Assembly (NCBI GenBank): GCA_001515985.1
Contig: LOET01000101.1
Location: 1 to 37,947, forward strand
Reading direction: 5' to 3'
Source of the DNA: Sphingomonadales bacterium BRH_c3
GTDB taxonomy: Bacteria > Pseudomonadota > Alphaproteobacteria > Sphingomonadales > Sphingomonadaceae
DNA length: 37,947 bases
Shown piece by piece: positions 24,676 to 32,157 of this stretch (position 1 is the stretch's first letter; each line of letters opens with the position of its first letter). Both the position numbers and the translations under genes were made by a program. Below the pieces are notes generated by a model, which was not told where the DNA came from, made no database searches, and saw nothing but the letters and a program-made list of their open reading frames with translations.

Positions 24676-26655
24676 TTAGCCGTTGAGTTTATTGAGTATC
24701 TTGGGGACAATCGCGTCCACGGTGAAGCCGAACTTGGCAAACAATTCTTCCGCAGGGGCAGATGCACCGAAGCGGTCGATGCCGATGTTCAATCCGTCAT
24801 TGCCCGTGTAACGCTCCCATCCGAAGGTTGTACCGGCTTCTATCGAAACCTTGAGGCAACCGGCGGGAAATACGTCTGCACGATATTCTGCGGGTTGCTC
24901 GTCAAACAGCTCGGTCGAAACCATCGAAACCACATCGGCACCCACGCCCTGTTGTTCAAGGGCCTCGGCGCACTCAAGTGCGACATGGAGTTCGGAACCC
25001 GTTCCGATCAACACAACCTTGCGCGCAGCGTCGGCGCTCTTGAGGCGATAGCCGCCGCGCGCCGAAAGATTTTCGTCCGGCATCTCCAATCGAAGTTGGG
25101 GCAGGTTCTGACGACTCAGTGCCAGCACACTGGGGCGGCTGGTTTGCTTGAGCGCGATTTCCCATGCCTCTGCAGTTTCGACCACATCAGCAGGGCGCAG
25201 CACCAGCAAATTGGGCATGGCGCGCAGTGAAGCGAGGTGTTCGATCGGCTGGTGGGTTGGCCCGTCCTCGCCCAGCCCGATCGAATCATGCGTCATGACA
25301 TAGATCGCGCGGACCTGCTGCAGCGCGGACAGGCGAATCGCACCGCGCGCATAGTCGGTAAAGACCAGGAAGGTGCCGCCATAGGGGATCACCCCACCAT
25401 GCAGCGCCATTCCGTTCATCGCCGCCGCCATGCCGAATTCGCGGATGCCGTAATAGACGTAGCGCCCGCCGTAGTTTTCGGCAGTAAAGGCCTCGATACC
25501 GCCCGCCTTGGTGTTGTTGGAACCGGTAAGATCGGCGCTGCCGCCGATCGTATCGGGCAAAACCGGGTTGATCGCGCCCAGCGCCATCTCGCTGGCCTTG
25601 CGGGTTGCCACGTTCTTCGGTTCCGCAATAAGTGAGGCAAGATAGTCCTTCATCGCATCGCCCTGCGGCAATTCACCCGCCATGCGGCGAGTGAACTCTG
25701 ACTTGTCGCCTGACGCTCGCAGCCGCTCGTTCCAGTCGCCATGAGCGGCTTTGCCGCGTTCGCTGGTGGCGCGCCAGTGTGCCAGGATATCGTCGGGAAC
25801 GACGAATGGCTCAGCGTCCCAGCCCAGCTCTTTTCGCGCGGCAGCGATTTCGTCTGCCCCCAACGGAGCGCCATGGGTCGCGCTGGTGCCTTGCTTGTTA
25901 GGGGCACCCTTGCCGATCACTGTCTTGCAAGCCACCAGTGAAGGGCGATGGTCTGCCACCGCTTCGTCAATCGCGCGGGCAATATCGGCAAAGTCGTGCC
26001 CGTCGCAGCTCGTCACATGCCAGCCGGTCGCCATATAGCGCGCCCTGATGTCTTCGCTGGTTGAAAGCTCGGTGCTACCGTCGATGGTGATGTCATTGTC
26101 ATCCCACAGCACGATCATCCGACCGAGCTTCAGATGGCCAGCCAGCCCGATCGCTTCGTGATTTATGCCCTCCATCAGGCAGCCGTCGCCCGCGATCACC
26201 CAGGTGCGATGATCGACCAAGCCGTCACCGAACACAGCATTGAGATGCCGTTCGGCCATCGCCATGCCCACGCCCATTGCCAGCCCCTGGCCCAGCGGGC
26301 CGGTGGTGCATTCAATTCCAGGCAACATGAAATTCTCCGGGTGGCCAGCGCAGGGGCTGCCCAACTGACGGAAGTTGCGGATGTCCTCGATGGTCGGTTG
26401 CTCATAGCCCGAAAGATACAGCAGGCTGTAGATCAGCATCGAGCCGTGGCCCGCCGAAAGCACGAAACGATCGCGATCGGCCCAGTCGGGTGCGGATGGA
26501 TCGAATTTGAGATATTTCGACCACAGAACGCTTGCGACATCGGCCATGCCCATCGGCATCCCGGGGTGGCCCGAGTTCGCAGCCTGCACGGCATCCATTG
26601 ATAGCGCGCGGATTGCATTGGCCATGGGTTGAAGGCGGGCGGGATCAATGCTCAT
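24676..26655 (-). CDS. tkt: Transketolase
   Basis: This 659-residue thiamine-diphosphate enzyme moves two-carbon units between sugar phosphates in the pentose phosphate pathway. Visible motifs: AANSGHPGMPMGMADVASVLW, GHGSMLIYSLLYLSGY, the TPP site GDGCLMEGINHEA with WDDNDITIDGST, FGMAAAMNGMALHGG, and FTDYARGAIRLSAL with THDSIGLGEDGPTHQPIEHL. The ATG at 26655 has AGGAGC nine bases upstream; the longer frame would begin with TTG at 26661. It leads the tkt-gap-pgk operon and is divergent from the small coiled-coil gene before zapA. Confidence 0.95.
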   Translation of the reverse strand: MSIDPARLQPMANAIRALSMDAVQAANSGHPGMPMGMADVASVLWSKYLKFDPSAPDWADRDRFVLSAGHGSMLIYSLLYLSGYEQPTIEDIRNFRQLGSPCAGHPENFMLPGIECTTGPLGQGLAMGVGMAMAERHLNAVFGDGLVDHRTWVIAGDGCLMEGINHEAIGLAGHLKLGRMIVLWDDNDITIDGSTELSTSEDIRARYMATGWHVTSCDGHDFADIARAIDEAVADHRPSLVACKTVIGKGAPNKQGTSATHGAPLGADEIAAARKELGWDAEPFVVPDDILAHWRATSERGKAAHGDWNERLRASGDKSEFTRRMAGELPQGDAMKDYLASLIAEPKNVATRKASEMALGAINPVLPDTIGGSADLTGSNNTKAGGIEAFTAENYGGRYVYYGIREFGMAAAMNGMALHGGVIPYGGTFLVFTDYARGAIRLSALQQVRAIYVMTHDSIGLGEDGPTHQPIEHLASLRAMPNLLVLRPADVVETAEAWEIALKQTSRPSVLALSRQNLPQLRLEMPDENLSARGGYRLKSADAARKVVLIGTGSELHVALECAEALEQQGVGADVVSMVSTELFDEQPAEYRADVFPAGCLKVSIEAGTTFGWERYTGNDGLNIGIDRFGASAPAEELFAKFGFTVDAIVPKILNKLNG

Positions 26656-26701
26656 GCGCAAATTGCTCCTGAACTGCTGCGAGCGACGCCATGCTGCATC
26701 G

Positions 26702-26776
26702 GCCCGGCGCGTCGATTCGACGCATTGACGGACCCTTTGCGGAGGGCGGGAATGAGGTCAACCCGCCCGGCGCGTC
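26702..26776. repeat. 12-bp direct repeat upstream of tkt
   Basis: GCCCGGCGCGTC occurs at 26702-26713 and again at 26765-26776, 63 bp apart (close to six helical turns), in the divergent region between tkt and the zapA operon. It could be a paired regulator site; no known consensus is recognised. Confidence 0.35.
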
Positions 26777-26885
26777 CTTTCACCGGCTGGCGGAAAAATT
26801 GTTTTATACGGCATCGTCAAGACAACTTATCAACAGGCCCAGCCAAGGCTTTGCTCACTCACGGCAAATTGGTTAAATTACCTGC

Positions 26886-27080
26886 ATGGATAGGCACCGC
26901 GTCGAGCAGGCGGTCCGAAGGATCGAAGTTGCATTGGGCCGCATTGAAGCGGCGGCGGTTTCGTTCGCCCCCAATTCCGGTGCTGCCACCAGACTTGCAA
27001 ACAACCATCACGCACTACGCGAGGAAGTGGCCGCAACCCTGCGCGATCTTGACGAGCTGATCGAAAGGCTCAATCCATGA
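26886..27080 (+). CDS. Small coiled-coil protein upstream of zapA (ZauP-like candidate)
   Basis: This 64-residue protein is rich in heptad-like hydrophobic spacing: VEQAVRRIEVALGRIEAAA, a loop, then HHALREEVAATLRDLDELIERL. Its stop overlaps the zapA ATG (ATGA), so the pair is co-translated. In Caulobacter a small coiled-coil protein, ZauP, encoded just before zapA, acts with ZapA to focus the Z-ring. Position and predicted structure fit that role, but sequence identity to ZauP has not been checked. No strong Shine-Dalgarno sequence is seen before the ATG. Confidence 0.65.
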   Translation: MDRHRVEQAVRRIEVALGRIEAAAVSFAPNSGAATRLANNHHALREEVAATLRDLDELIERLNP

Positions 27081-27556
27081 GCGAGGTTACGCTTCGTATC
27101 GGCGGCAAGGCCTACAAGGTTACCTGTGCTGACGGCGAGGAAGCGCAATTGGCCAAGCTGGGGAACATGGTCGACGGAAAGTTCAAGCAGATGGAAGGGA
27201 TTCTGGCGCCGAGCGATGCGCAGAACCTTTTATTTGCCGCCATCTTGCTCGCTGACGAGCTGTACGAGGCACGCGAAGCGGTGGGCGGTGATCCTGCAAG
27301 GCTGGCTGAGCGCGTCAGGGAACTTGAGGCAGAAGCGCGCGCCTCGTCCAATGCGCAGCGCGAAACCGCGCTTGAACTTGAGGCTGTCCGCGCAGAGCGC
27401 GACACGATCGCCAACGATCTTGCCAATATTCACTCTGCTGCCGGTGGCCAGGAACCACTGTTTGAAGGGGCCGACATCGCACCAAAGCTTGAGCAATTGG
27501 CAGATTTGGTCGAAAAATGTGCAGTTGTGCTTGAGAGCAAGCTCGCAGCCACCTAG
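27077..27556 (+). CDS. zapA: Cell division protein ZapA
   Basis: This 159-residue protein has the ZapA N-terminal domain (VTLRIGGKAYKVTCADGEEAQLAKLGNMVDGKFKQM, DAQNLLFAAILLADELYEA), then a long coiled coil (about 75-120, AERVRELEAEARASSNAQRETALELEAV). ZapA tetramers bundle FtsZ protofilaments and stabilise the Z-ring at midcell. It is longer than the E. coli protein because of its C-terminal tail. Preceded by a four-base overlap with the small coiled-coil gene and followed at once by 6S RNA, the usual order. Confidence 0.92.
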   Translation: MSEVTLRIGGKAYKVTCADGEEAQLAKLGNMVDGKFKQMEGILAPSDAQNLLFAAILLADELYEAREAVGGDPARLAERVRELEAEARASSNAQRETALELEAVRAERDTIANDLANIHSAAGGQEPLFEGADIAPKLEQLADLVEKCAVVLESKLAAT

Positions 27557-27559
27557 ATA

Positions 27560-27723
27560 GGGATCGGCGGGACTGCCCGGCACGAGCCATTTGAATATCC
27601 CTGAGGCTATAAGCAATCCTTGGGAGCTGTCCCTGCCCCTGTTCACGGGTTCGTCCTGGGAGTTGGGGCATACGGCGCCCACCTGACGTTGAGGCGTCAG
27701 AGGATTTCTCGGGCAACCGACCC
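27560..27723 (+). ncRNA. ssrS: 6S RNA
   Basis: This 164-nt stretch lies between zapA and the 5-formyltetrahydrofolate cyclo-ligase gene, the classic place of 6S RNA. Its ends pair: GGGATCGG at 27560 with CCGACCC at 27717-27723 and, inside, GCCCGG-type bases with CTCGGGC. The interior can form the long imperfect hairpin with a central bubble that mimics an open promoter. 6S RNA binds sigma-70 RNA polymerase and tunes transcription in stationary phase. Ends are estimates, good to several bases. Confidence 0.8.
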
Positions 27724-27753
27724 ATGGTGGTTCCGCTACTTGCGAGGGGACAG

Positions 27754-28326
27754 ATGCAAGACAAGGCCGCATTGCGAAAGGAATTGCGCGCTCGCCGCCG
27801 CAAACATGTGGAAGCGCAACCCGATGTCATTCGGGAGCTGCTGTTCCACCGCCCTCCTGCCCCGCTGCTGGAAAAGATCGCGTCCGGTTCGGTGATAGGC
27901 CTTTATCACGCTGGCCCCTGGGAAGCGCCCACTGCCAGTTACCTGAAGCATTTCGTCGAAGCTGGTCACAATGTGGCCCTGCCCCATTTCGCCTCGCGCG
28001 ATGCAGAAATGACCTTCAAGCTGCATTCCGACCCTTATGGCGAGAGCGATCTTGAGGTGGGGCCCTTCGGCATGCTCCAGCCAGCTAGCCATGCGATCGA
28101 CATCACGCCAGATGTCCTGTTCCTGCCGCTGATCGGTTTTACCGCCACCGGTGAACGGCTTGGCCAAGGAGGCGGGCATTATGATCGCTGGCTTTCCAAA
28201 CATCCCGGCAGGATCGCCATCGGCCTGGCATGGGACGCACAGCTATGCAATGAATTGCCGGGCGAACCGCATGACGTGGCGCTTGACGCCGTTGTCACTC
28301 CAACACGGATTTACGGCCCTTTCTGA
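27754..28326 (+). CDS. 5-formyltetrahydrofolate cyclo-ligase
   Basis: This 190-residue enzyme (YgfA/MTHFS family) converts 5-formyl-THF to 5,10-methenyl-THF using ATP. Key features are the N-terminal KAALRKELRARRRK, VIGLYHAGPWEAPT, the phosphate-binding LPLIGFTATGERLGQGGGHYDRWL motif and a late IAIGLAWDAQLC. The start at 27754 has GAGGGG four bases upstream; an earlier ATG at 27724 would begin right at the 6S RNA 3' end and has no ribosome site. Its TGA overlaps the next ATG as TGATG, so the DUF2842 protein is translated from the same message. Confidence 0.92.
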   Translation: MQDKAALRKELRARRRKHVEAQPDVIRELLFHRPPAPLLEKIASGSVIGLYHAGPWEAPTASYLKHFVEAGHNVALPHFASRDAEMTFKLHSDPYGESDLEVGPFGMLQPASHAIDITPDVLFLPLIGFTATGERLGQGGGHYDRWLSKHPGRIAIGLAWDAQLCNELPGEPHDVALDAVVTPTRIYGPF

Positions 28327-28541
28327 TGCGCGACAAACCTACCTGGCGAATACCAATCGGCATTCTCGGCCTGCTGGCGGGACTGACCGTCTATAGCATT
28401 GTCATTGCCCGCTATGCGCCGGGCCTTATCGGGGCATGGCCGATCTGGCTCCAGACATTGGCCTATGTCATTCTGGGCGTTGTCTGGCTGCTTCCACTCA
28501 AACGCTTCCTTATCTGGATGGAGACAGGGCGCTGGGGTTGA
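28326..28541 (+). CDS. DUF2842 membrane protein
   Basis: This 71-residue protein has two transmembrane helices (IGILGLLAGLTVYSIVIARYA and LQTLAYVILGVVWLLPL) and ends LKRFLIWMETGRWG. Length, helices and the tail match DUF2842, a family of unknown function common in alphaproteobacteria. It overlaps the preceding gene by one base, indicating translational coupling. Confidence 0.82.
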   Translation: MRDKPTWRIPIGILGLLAGLTVYSIVIARYAPGLIGAWPIWLQTLAYVILGVVWLLPLKRFLIWMETGRWG

Positions 28542-28574
28542 GCTAGCCTAGCGTCCAAAGGGGAGGTTGCCTTT

Positions 28575-29633
28575 ATGAAGCGACTGATTGGTTGGGTGGC
28601 GCTGGCTCTTGTTCTTGCGGCCGGAGCGGTCTGGATGTTCGGCCAGCGCTGGATCGGTGAACGCGTATTCAATGCCGCTGTCGAGCGGCAAGCTGGCGTT
28701 GATCGCTCTGCCGAACTTCCTGATGGATTGCATGTCTATCTCTGCGGCAGCGGATCGCCCATGCCCGACGCCGACCGTGCCGGGCCGTGCCTCGCCGTGC
28801 TTGCCGGGCGGCAGGGGTTCATTTTCGACGCAGGATCGGGGGCGATCCGCAAGCTTGGCGCAATGGGTTTCCCGATGGGCCGGCTCGAGGCAACCTTCCT
28901 GACCCATCTTCATTCCGATCATCTCGACGGGCTTGGGGAACTGATGTTGCAAGCGTGGATGGCGGGGGGCCGCGATACACCGCTGCCGATCTATGGCCCC
29001 AACGGGACTGACCGCGTTGTTTCAGGGTTCATGCAAGCCTATGAAATTGATCGTGGTTATCGCATCGCGCACCACGGGCCGGGCGTTGCACGCCCCGGCG
29101 GTTTCGGCGGCGAAGCCCGCATCATCAGGAGCGGGTTGGTTTTCGAAGATGACGGGTTGGCTATCCGCGCCATGAAAGTCGATCACGCGCCGGTCGACAA
29201 TGCCCTGGCCTTTCGGATCAATTACAAGGGGCGAGTCATCGTTATCAGCGGAGACACCGGCTTTTCTCAAGGGCTCGCGCGTTTTTCAGAAGGCGCCGAC
29301 GTAATCTTCCATGAAGCGCTAAACCCAGACATGATCGGCAAGCTGGGGCAGACTCTGGCCGCGCGGGGGAATGCAGATGCAGCAAAGATCATGGCCGACA
29401 TTCCAGACTATCATGCCACCCCGCAAGAAGCGGCGCGCGTGGCGCAGATGGCAGGGGCGAAGATGCTGGTGCTCTATCACCTCGTCCCCGCTCCGCCTAC
29501 GCGGCTGATTGAGCCGGCGTTCCTGGGGGACGCAGCCGATTTGTTTGACGGCCCGCTGCATCTGGCAAGGGACGGAATGCTGGTTAGCCTGCCGGCAAAA
29601 AGCCAGGCGATCGACCTGGACCAACTGCTTTAG
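28575..29633 (+). CDS. Membrane-anchored MBL-fold metallohydrolase (RNase Z/arylsulfatase-like group)
   Basis: This 352-residue protein begins with a hydrophobic anchor or signal (LIGWVALALVLAAGAVWMFG), then a metallo-beta-lactamase domain. Zinc ligands are visible: THLHSDHLDGL (about 113-123), a later GDTGFSQGL and HEALNPD, and LYHLVP near the C-terminus. The overall layout resembles the RNase Z/AtsA-like branch, but an N-terminal membrane segment points to an envelope role and not tRNA processing. Substrate unknown. The start has GGGGAGG eight bases upstream. tRNA-Asp lies convergently just after it. Confidence 0.82.
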   Translation: MKRLIGWVALALVLAAGAVWMFGQRWIGERVFNAAVERQAGVDRSAELPDGLHVYLCGSGSPMPDADRAGPCLAVLAGRQGFIFDAGSGAIRKLGAMGFPMGRLEATFLTHLHSDHLDGLGELMLQAWMAGGRDTPLPIYGPNGTDRVVSGFMQAYEIDRGYRIAHHGPGVARPGGFGGEARIIRSGLVFEDDGLAIRAMKVDHAPVDNALAFRINYKGRVIVISGDTGFSQGLARFSEGADVIFHEALNPDMIGKLGQTLAARGNADAAKIMADIPDYHATPQEAARVAQMAGAKMLVLYHLVPAPPTRLIEPAFLGDAADLFDGPLHLARDGMLVSLPAKSQAIDLDQLL

Positions 29634-29647
29634 AAAAAAATCCCAAG

Positions 29648-29724
29648 TGGCGCGAGTGACGGGACTTGAACCCGCGACCTTCGGCGTGACAGGCCGACAC
29701 TCTAACCAACTGAGCTACACCCGC
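29648..29724 (-). tRNA. tRNA-Asp(GTC)
   Basis: The minus strand gives a 77-nt tRNA. The acceptor stem is GCGGGTG with CACTCGC (one G-U pair), the D arm reads TAGCTCAGTTGGTTAGA, the anticodon loop CTGTCAC carries GTC, the T arm is GCGGGTTCAAGTCCCGT and CCA is encoded. A TTTTTTT tract (29640-29634) follows at eight bases and probably ends transcription. Confidence 0.97.
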
Positions 29725-29812
29725 GCATTACGGCGGCAGCGCCTCTTGGGAGACGCGCCAATAAGGCCGGGCACAGATGCTGTCAACGGCCCTCGGCGTG
29801 AAAAAAAGAACT

Positions 29813-31093
29813 TTATTCGCTTAGCAGCAGAACCGGCGTTTCGATGAGCTTTTTGATCTCCTGGATGAAGCTAGCCGCGTCGTAACCGTCGACCACGCGG
29901 TGGTCGCAGCTGATCGAGATATTCATCAATTTGCGTTTCTCGATCCGCTCGCCGCCCATGCCATCCGGCACGAACATCGGGCGCTCGATGATCCGGTTCG
30001 GACCCAGAATTGCCACCTCCGGCCGGTTTATCACCGGCGTGTGCGCCACTCCCCCAAGCGGGCCGAGTGAAGTCAGCGTCAGCGTTGAACCCGAAAGCTC
30101 CTCGGACTTGGCTGAACCATTGCGCGCGGCCTGAGCCAACCGCCCGATTTCGTTCGCAAGCTGCCACAGATTGCGACTTTGCGCATCGCGGATCACCGGC
30201 ACCATAAGCCCGTTGTCAGTCTGCGTCGCCATGCCCAGGTGCACTGCGCCGTGGCGGGTCACCACACCAGCTTCGTCGTCATAGCGGGCATTGATCATCG
30301 GGAAACGCGGAATCACCCGGCAAATCGCGCTAACCAACAGCGGCAACATGGTAAGCTTCGGCTTGCTGCCGCGATTGGCGTTGAGATCAGCGCGCATGCG
30401 CTCAAGCTCGGTGACATCGCATTCCTCGACATAGGAGAAATGCGGAATGTGACGCTTCGAGGCAGCCATGTTCTGGGCAATGCGTTTCCGCAGACCAATC
30501 ACCTTGATCGATTCGTCCGGCCCTGCGCGGCCGGCAGGAGCAAAGCCGCCGCCAGCATTGTAGGCCAGGAACTGGTCGAGATCACCGTGCCGGATCCGGC
30601 CATCCTCGGCGGGTTTCACTTCAGCAAGATCGATCCCCAACTCGCGCGCGCGCTGGCGCACTGCGGGGGAGGCAAGGACCTTTACCTCTCCCTCACCCTT
30701 AGGGGAGGGGGCCGGGGGGTGGGTGTCCGAGGGTGCGGCGGTGTGCGAGGTCTCGAGCTTCGCCCCCTCATCCCCAACCCCTTCGCCCACGGGAAGGGGT
30801 TTTTCCGGCTCACCAACCTCTGCGACTTCGTCAGCCTCTTCTTCGACTTCGCCTTCAACCTCGACAACCAGCAGCATAGAGCCGACCGCAATCGTATCTC
30901 CCGCTTCGCCTGAAACCTGGATGACCTTGCCATCAACCGGGCTTTCGATGTCAATCGTGGCCTTGTCAGTCATCACGTCAACCAGGTGCTGGTCTTCGCG
31001 GATAGTGTCGCCAACCTTTACATGCCATTCCACGATCTCGGCCTCAGCAACGCCCTCGCCAACATCAGGCATATTGAACGTGAATTTCGCCAT
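29813..31093 (-). CDS. bkdB: Branched-chain 2-oxoacid dehydrogenase E2 (dihydrolipoyl acyltransferase)
   Basis: This 426-residue E2 carries acyl groups from E1 to CoA in branched-chain amino acid breakdown. An N-terminal lipoyl domain (1-80) has Lys44 in VMTDKATIDIESP; a peripheral-subunit binding domain lies at about 141-176 (ASPAVRQRARELGIDL); the catalytic domain ends with SCDHRVVDGYDAASF, holding the active His and Asp. The linker (about 98-136) is unusual, read through a pair of inverted palindromic elements. The start at 31093 begins the lipoyl domain exactly; the frame continues open to 31162. It follows E1 beta by five bases. No E3 (lipoamide dehydrogenase) gene is in the window. Confidence 0.92.
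   Translation of the reverse strand: MAKFTFNMPDVGEGVAEAEIVEWHVKVGDTIREDQHLVDVMTDKATIDIESPVDGKVIQVSGEAGDTIAVGSMLLVVEVEGEVEEEADEVAEVGEPEKPLPVGEGVGDEGAKLETSHTAAPSDTHPPAPSPKGEGEVKVLASPAVRQRARELGIDLAEVKPAEDGRIRHGDLDQFLAYNAGGGFAPAGRAGPDESIKVIGLRKRIAQNMAASKRHIPHFSYVEECDVTELERMRADLNANRGSKPKLTMLPLLVSAICRVIPRFPMINARYDDEAGVVTRHGAVHLGMATQTDNGLMVPVIRDAQSRNLWQLANEIGRLAQAARNGSAKSEELSGSTLTLTSLGPLGGVAHTPVINRPEVAILGPNRIIERPMFVPDGMGGERIEKRKLMNISISCDHRVVDGYDAASFIQEIKKLIETPVLLLSE
30685..30804. repeat. Pair of inverted GC-rich palindromic (REP-like) elements inside the E2 gene
   Basis: Two hairpin units face each other: 30690-30709 (CCCTC-A-CCC-TTA-GGG-GAGGG) and 30778-30799 (CCCCTT-CG-CCC-AC-GGG-AAGGGG), each joined to a G-rich or C-rich arm (30710-30727 and 30761-30777) that is roughly complementary to the other. 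In the E2 frame they encode PLPVGEGVGDEG and HPPAPSPKGEGE, peptides characteristic of translated dispersed repeats in GC-rich proteobacteria. Confidence 0.7.
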
Positions 31094-31098
31094 CGGGA

Positions 31099-32157
31099 TC
31101 AGTCCTTCAGAATCTTGTCGATCGCATCGCCAATGCGCACGGGACCGGGAAAATAGGCCCATTCGAGGCTGTGCGGATAGGGTGTGTCGAAACCGGTCAC
31201 GCGCTCTACCGGTGCTTCGAGGTGGTAAAAGCAGCGTTCGGTAACGAGCGCGGAGAGCTCAGCCCCGAAGCCTGAAGTTCGGGTGGCTTCGTGCACGATC
31301 ATGCAGCGGCCGGTCTTTTCAACAGATGCCTCGATTGCTTCGATATCGAGCGGCACCAGCGTCCGCAAATCGAGGATTTCCGCATCGACGCCTTTCTCGC
31401 GGCATACTGCTTCGGCGACATGTACCATTGTGCCGTAAGCGAGAATGGTCAGCGTATCGCCTTCGGTAACCTTGCGCGCCTTGCCCAGCGGGATCTTGTA
31501 ATATCCTTCAGGAACAATGCTTTGTGGGTGCTTCTTCCACGGCTCGACAGGCTTGTCGTAATAGCCCGAGAACGGCCCATTATAGATCCGCTTGGGTTCG
31601 AAGAAAATCACCGGATCATTGTCTTCGATCGCCGAGATAAGCAGGCCCTTGGCATCGTATGGCGTTGACGGGATCACCGTTTTCAGCCCTGAAACATGGG
31701 TAAAGATTGCCTCCGGGCTCTGACTGTGGGTCTGCCCGCCGAAGATGCCCCCGCCAAAGGGTGAGCGCACGGTAAGCGGCGCGATGTAATCGCAAGCGGA
31801 GCGATAGCGCAGTCGCGCTGCCTCGGAAATCAGCTGATCGAGGCCGGGATAGATATAGTCTGCAAACTGGATTTCCGGAACCGGGCGCAGGCCATAAGCC
31901 CCCATCCCCACGGCAACGCCGATGATCCCGCATTCACTGATCGGCGTATCGAACACGCGGGTTTTGCCATGTTTTTCCTGCAGGCCCGCGGTGCAGCGGA
32001 AAACGCCGCCGAAATAGCCCACGTCCTCGCCCAGCACGATCACATCGGGATCGCGCTCAAGCATGATATCGAGCGCATCATTGATGGCGTCGATCATGTT
32101 CATGCGGCGTTCGGTCACGCCGTCCTGAATAGCTGCTTCGCTCACCTGGCCGCTCAT
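31099..32157 (-). CDS. bkdA2: Branched-chain 2-oxoacid dehydrogenase E1, beta subunit
   Basis: This 352-residue subunit completes the thiamine-diphosphate E1 heterotetramer. Motifs: MNMIDAINDALDIMLERDPDVIVLGEDVGYFGGVFRCTAGL, RVFDTPISECGIIGVAVGMGAYGLRPVPEIQFADYI, GGIFGGQTHSQSPEAIF and, in the C-terminal domain, ILDLRTLVPLDIEAIEASVEKTGRCMIVHEA. Length is normal. Its ATG overlaps the E1 alpha stop as ATGA, so subunit amounts are likely matched through coupled translation. Confidence 0.93.
   Translation of the reverse strand: MSGQVSEAAIQDGVTERRMNMIDAINDALDIMLERDPDVIVLGEDVGYFGGVFRCTAGLQEKHGKTRVFDTPISECGIIGVAVGMGAYGLRPVPEIQFADYIYPGLDQLISEAARLRYRSACDYIAPLTVRSPFGGGIFGGQTHSQSPEAIFTHVSGLKTVIPSTPYDAKGLLISAIEDNDPVIFFEPKRIYNGPFSGYYDKPVEPWKKHPQSIVPEGYYKIPLGKARKVTEGDTLTILAYGTMVHVAEAVCREKGVDAEILDLRTLVPLDIEAIEASVEKTGRCMIVHEATRTSGFGAELSALVTERCFYHLEAPVERVTGFDTPYPHSLEWAYFPGPVRIGDAIDKILKD

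Noticed and set aside
26830-26845. A DnaA-box-like TTATCAACA upstream of the zapA operon
   Set aside because: It is a single site with one mismatch; there is no cluster or AT-rich unwinding region, so no origin is supported.
30179-30913. A 244-codon plus-strand frame opposite E2
   Set aside because: Antisense to the conserved E2 catalytic and binding domains; no recognisable domain of its own.
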